Assembly: GCA_937969125.1 (NCBI GenBank)
Contig: CALBVA010000174.1
Location: forward strand, 1-6,814
Source: an uncultured Verrucomicrobiales bacterium
GTDB taxonomy: Bacteria > Verrucomicrobiota > Verrucomicrobiia > Verrucomicrobiales > Akkermansiaceae
DNA: 6,814 bases
Direction: 5' to 3'
In this document: one piece after another, positions 4,720 to 6,814 of the stretch
Layout: each line of letters starts with the position of its first letter
How positions within the stretch are numbered: the stretch's first letter is position 1
Position numbers and translations under genes: made by a program
Notes under the pieces: generated by a model
What the model was told of the DNA's origin: nothing
What the model saw: the letters and a program-made list of their open reading frames with translations, nothing else
Databases searched by the model: none

Positions 4720-6205
4720 GCGAAAGATGATATGATTTGTGATACTTTAAGAAAATTTCGCCCTCCCCGGCGGGTTCCATTGACACCAGCTGGTAGTGGG
4801 CGGAGGCCGGCAGGAAGTCCCCTGGGAGGCCGGTCAATCCGGGAGCATCACGACCGCCCAAGAGCGTGTGTGTCGCCCAGGTGAGATTGATCTCATCCAC
4901 CACTCCGAGTCTGAAAAGTTCTTTAGCCAAGGCTCCCCCTCCTTCACAGAGCAGGGTACGGATCTCCGGATCGAGGCGGAGTTTTTCAAGCCAGCCAGCG
5001 AGGTCGGTCTGGTGGATCTCCGCCGGGAGATCGTTCAATCGCTCCGGCACATCGTCCGAGTCCACGATGAGATGAATCGGGCCACCATCACTGCGAAAGA
5101 GCGGATGGTCCTGATCGAAGTCTCCGCTTCGGGAGATGACGCATCGCCTTGGCTGATGATTTTCAGCGGTCATAGTCATGCAGTCGGTTTCCAGAGTCCC
5201 TCGTCCGACGAGGATGGCATCGGCCTGTTGTCTGATCTCCAGCAGACGCTTGAGATCCTCCTTCGAGGTGAAGTGAGCGGGGGTATGTCCGGCCGTGGAG
5301 ATCTTCCCGTCAGCACTAATGGCGAAATTGAGAATGATCCGCAGACTTCCGGGTGCAAAGGGCGCGATGACTTTCAGCGCCTCCCAACAGGCTCGCACAT
5401 TATGGACGCGGAAAATGTGTGCCCCTTCCATCATGCCATGAGTGAGGAGGGCAACGGTGCCGGGATCGCGATCATTGGGATTCGGTAGGTTCAGGACATC
5501 ACCGATTATCGTTTTCCGCGAAATGGGGAGAAGCACCGGGCAGCCGAGATCTACGATGCGCCCGAGCTCGCGCAACACGGTGAGATTGTCCTCCTTCTGC
5601 TTCGCGAAATCGAGACCGGGATCCAGGATCAATTGCTCCCGTGTTAGGCCCGCCGCAAGCGCGACGCCAATCTTCTCTTCGAAAAAATCGACCATCGATC
5701 CCATGAGATCGTCCCAGCGTTGGTGGGTGTGCGAGACCTTCGGCTCGCCGACCGAGTGCATGATCAGCAGGGCCACTCCTTGTTCAGCGCAGAGGCGGGC
5801 ATTGCGATCATCCGGCAGTGCCGACATGTCATTGAGGATGTCGATTCCTTCGCTGATGATTTGCTCCACGACCTCGGGCCGCCAGGTATTGACCGAGAGC
5901 AGGGGCGGATGGATCTGCTGGTCATCTGCTGCTTCAGTCTTCAATGAGGGCCATTGAGTGAGAAACGACCTTAGCCGCCGCACTTCTTCCTCCACAGAAA
6001 TGGCCTCCCGGTTCGTCCGCGCGGATTCCGCTCCGATGTCGATGATGTCCGCGCCCTCACGCACTAGATTTCTCGCCATCTCCAGCGCCTCCGTGGGGTC
6101 AAGCGTGCCATCGCCGGAGAAGGAATCGTCATTGATGTTCACGATGCCCATCAACAACGGTCGACGGGGAAAGGTCAGGCTCCGGCCGCGAAGTCGCAAG
6201 ATCAT
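4694..6205 (-). CDS. folP: Dihydropteroate synthase fused to a RibD C-terminal (DHFR-fold) reductase domain
   Basis: A single uninterrupted 503-residue frame with two enzymes. Residues about 1-286 are a pterin-binding TIM barrel of the dihydropteroate synthase (FolP) type: MGIVNINDDSFS (19-30), DIIDIGAESART (53-64), SVNTWRPEV (104-112), LNDMSA (124-129), LILDPGLDFAK (192-202), ISRKTIIGDVL (228-238) and FRVHNV (265-270). DHPS joins pABA to hydroxymethyl-dihydropterin pyrophosphate. Residues about 288-490 are a RibD_C domain: RIILNFAISADGKIS (289-303), DAILVGRGTLETD (329-341), LLCEGGGALAKELF (418-431) and VVDEINLTWATHTLLGG (435-451). This fold, shared with dihydrofolate reductase, performs NADPH-dependent reduction. 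The deaminase domain of true RibD is absent, so it is unlikely to be the riboflavin RibD. Odd points: Asn106 replaces the pterin-contacting Asp (E. coli Asp96), Ala62 and Thr64 replace Thr62 and Pro64, and the RibD DDPxL motif is lost. The ATG at 6205 overlaps the SDR stop (ATGA). The domain calls are firm; the exact reactions are inferred. Confidence 0.9.
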   Translation of the reverse strand: MILRLRGRSLTFPRRPLLMGIVNINDDSFSGDGTLDPTEALEMARNLVREGADIIDIGAESARTNREAISVEEEVRRLRSFLTQWPSLKTEAADDQQIHPPLLSVNTWRPEVVEQIISEGIDILNDMSALPDDRNARLCAEQGVALLIMHSVGEPKVSHTHQRWDDLMGSMVDFFEEKIGVALAAGLTREQLILDPGLDFAKQKEDNLTVLRELGRIVDLGCPVLLPISRKTIIGDVLNLPNPNDRDPGTVALLTHGMMEGAHIFRVHNVRACWEALKVIAPFAPGSLRIILNFAISADGKISTAGHTPAHFTSKEDLKRLLEIRQQADAILVGRGTLETDCMTMTAENHQPRRCVISRSGDFDQDHPLFRSDGGPIHLIVDSDDVPERLNDLPAEIHQTDLAGWLEKLRLDPEIRTLLCEGGGALAKELFRLGVVDEINLTWATHTLLGGRDAPGLTGLPGDFLPASAHYQLVSMEPAGEGEIFLKYHKSYHLSPSPSLDRG

Positions 6206-6814
6206 GGCGCGGTGAGAGCTTGTCCATTATCCTCCGGTCCGAGCCCTAGAAAAAAAGGCGCGGCGGTCACGGCCCATGATGCTGGCGAGGGGTATCCCTC
6301 CGCATCCTCTCCGCCGAAGGTCTTCTGGAGCATCTCGGTATTGATGATTCCCGGGTTCACTGCCACTGCTGCGATGTTGGCAGGAAGTTCCTGTGAGAGA
6401 GCCTGAGTCAGTCCTTCGATGGCCCATTTACTGGCACAATAGGGTGCCACTTCCGGCGAAGTGGAGCGCCCCCAGCCTGAGGAGAGATTGGCAATGACTC
6501 CCCGGTCCTCGGCGAGCATCATTGGCAGGGTGTGACGGATGACATTGGCTACGCCATTGATATTGATCGCGGTGAGTTCATCGAAGTCTTCTGCCTGGAT
6601 CTCCCAAAGTGGAGCAGGATCATTGATGATGGCGGCATTGTTAATGAGTAACTCGGGCACATCCGCTGCGAGTAAAGCCTTCTCGCAGAAGTTGGCCACT
6701 TCGTCATCACTCGAGACATCGACCGCGAAAAACGAACACTCCGGATGCTCCTGTCGCAGGCGTTGCAGGGCAATTTCATTTCGCCCGCATCCGATCACCA
6801 CGTGTCCCGCATTT
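6202..6814 (-). CDS. Short-chain dehydrogenase/reductase (SDR), start beyond window
   Basis: Classical NAD(P)H-dependent oxidoreductase of the SDR superfamily. 203 residues are visible and the frame is open to the window edge, so about 30 N-terminal residues with the TGxxxGxG cofactor loop lie outside. The GTG at 6799-6801 is an internal Val codon (GHVVIGCGRNE), not a start. Visible parts: the end of strand 2 with an Arg in CGRNE, which favours NADPH; a VDVS acidic motif after strand 3; LINNAAI (NNAG-type motif); NINGVANV with the structural Asn; NLSSGWGR with the catalytic Ser; YCASKWAIEGL with the YxxxK pair (Tyr codon at 6439-6441); and VNPGIINTEM. Its TGA overlaps the ATG of the FolP-RibD_C fusion, so the two are likely translated together. 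The substrate is not evident. The SDR superfamily contains pterin reductases (FolM, PTR1), which makes a pterin substrate possible but unproven. Confidence 0.92.
   Translation of the reverse strand, partial: NAGHVVIGCGRNEIALQRLRQEHPECSFFAVDVSSDDEVANFCEKALLAADVPELLINNAAIINDPAPLWEIQAEDFDELTAININGVANVIRHTLPMMLAEDRGVIANLSSGWGRSTSPEVAPYCASKWAIEGLTQALSQELPANIAAVAVNPGIINTEMLQKTFGGEDAEGYPSPASWAVTAAPFFLGLGPEDNGQALTAP

Noticed and set aside
4796..5488. 230-codon plus-strand open frame opposite the FolP-RibD_C gene
   Set aside because: It lies fully antisense to a gene with clear domain motifs, has no recognisable motif of its own and reads like a mirrored coding frame.
5442..5957. 171-codon plus-strand open frame opposite the DHPS domain
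   Set aside because: Ser/Arg-rich antisense shadow with no motif; the opposite strand codes for conserved DHPS blocks.
4694..6205. Possibility that the FolP-RibD_C fusion is an artefact of a lost stop codon between two genes
   Set aside because: The DHPS domain runs to its normal end (FRVHNV and the final helix) and the RibD_C domain begins immediately after a few residues. There is no start-site or spacer-like sequence between them, as would be expected from two merged genes.

Overview
The window is a gene-dense piece (about 57-58% G+C by eye) of a bacterial chromosome. All seven coding regions are packed with gaps of at most about 65 bases, and most are housekeeping biosynthesis genes. The style of the proteins fits Verrucomicrobiota (Luteolibacter/Haloferula/Akkermansia-like): an arginine-sensitive-type ArgB, short PurH and PdxJ proteins, weak Shine-Dalgarno signals and divergent dihydropteroate synthase motifs. 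This placement is an inference from protein style, not from a marker gene. There are no tRNA or rRNA genes, insertion sequences or CRISPR arrays, and no gene-free stretch over 300 bases.

Layout: (1) On the plus strand, the end of purH (its start lies before base 1) is followed 9 bases later by pdxJ, which makes pyridoxine 5'-phosphate. (2) On the minus strand is argB. It converges on pdxJ so tightly that the two stop codons share one palindromic CTAG. (3) On the plus strand, divergent from argB, is a two-gene unit: a SAM-dependent methyltransferase and an FAD-dependent oxidoreductase of the geranylgeranyl-reductase/hydroxylase type, joined by an ATGA overlap. This pair resembles tailoring enzymes of a lipid or polyketide pathway, but no synthase is present here. 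(4) On the minus strand, converging on the oxidoreductase, is a probable three-gene operon, in transcription order: an SDR oxidoreductase (start beyond the window end), a 503-residue fusion of dihydropteroate synthase with a RibD C-terminal reductase domain, and a short membrane-anchored YdcF/SanA (DUF218) protein. SDR and fusion overlap by ATGA.

The most interesting item is the FolP-RibD_C fusion. The RibD_C domain has the dihydrofolate reductase fold, and the RibD-like protein Rv2671 of Mycobacterium tuberculosis is known to reduce dihydrofolate. One polypeptide could therefore make dihydropteroate and carry a DHFR-like reductase, coupled in translation to an SDR (the superfamily that includes the pterin reductases FolM and PTR1). 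The DHPS half also departs from consensus at pterin- and pABA-contacting positions (Asn for the usual Asp in the SVDT motif; Ala and Thr for the usual Thr and Pro of the STRP loop). Either it is a divergent folate enzyme with altered sulfonamide response, or it has taken on a related pterin reaction.
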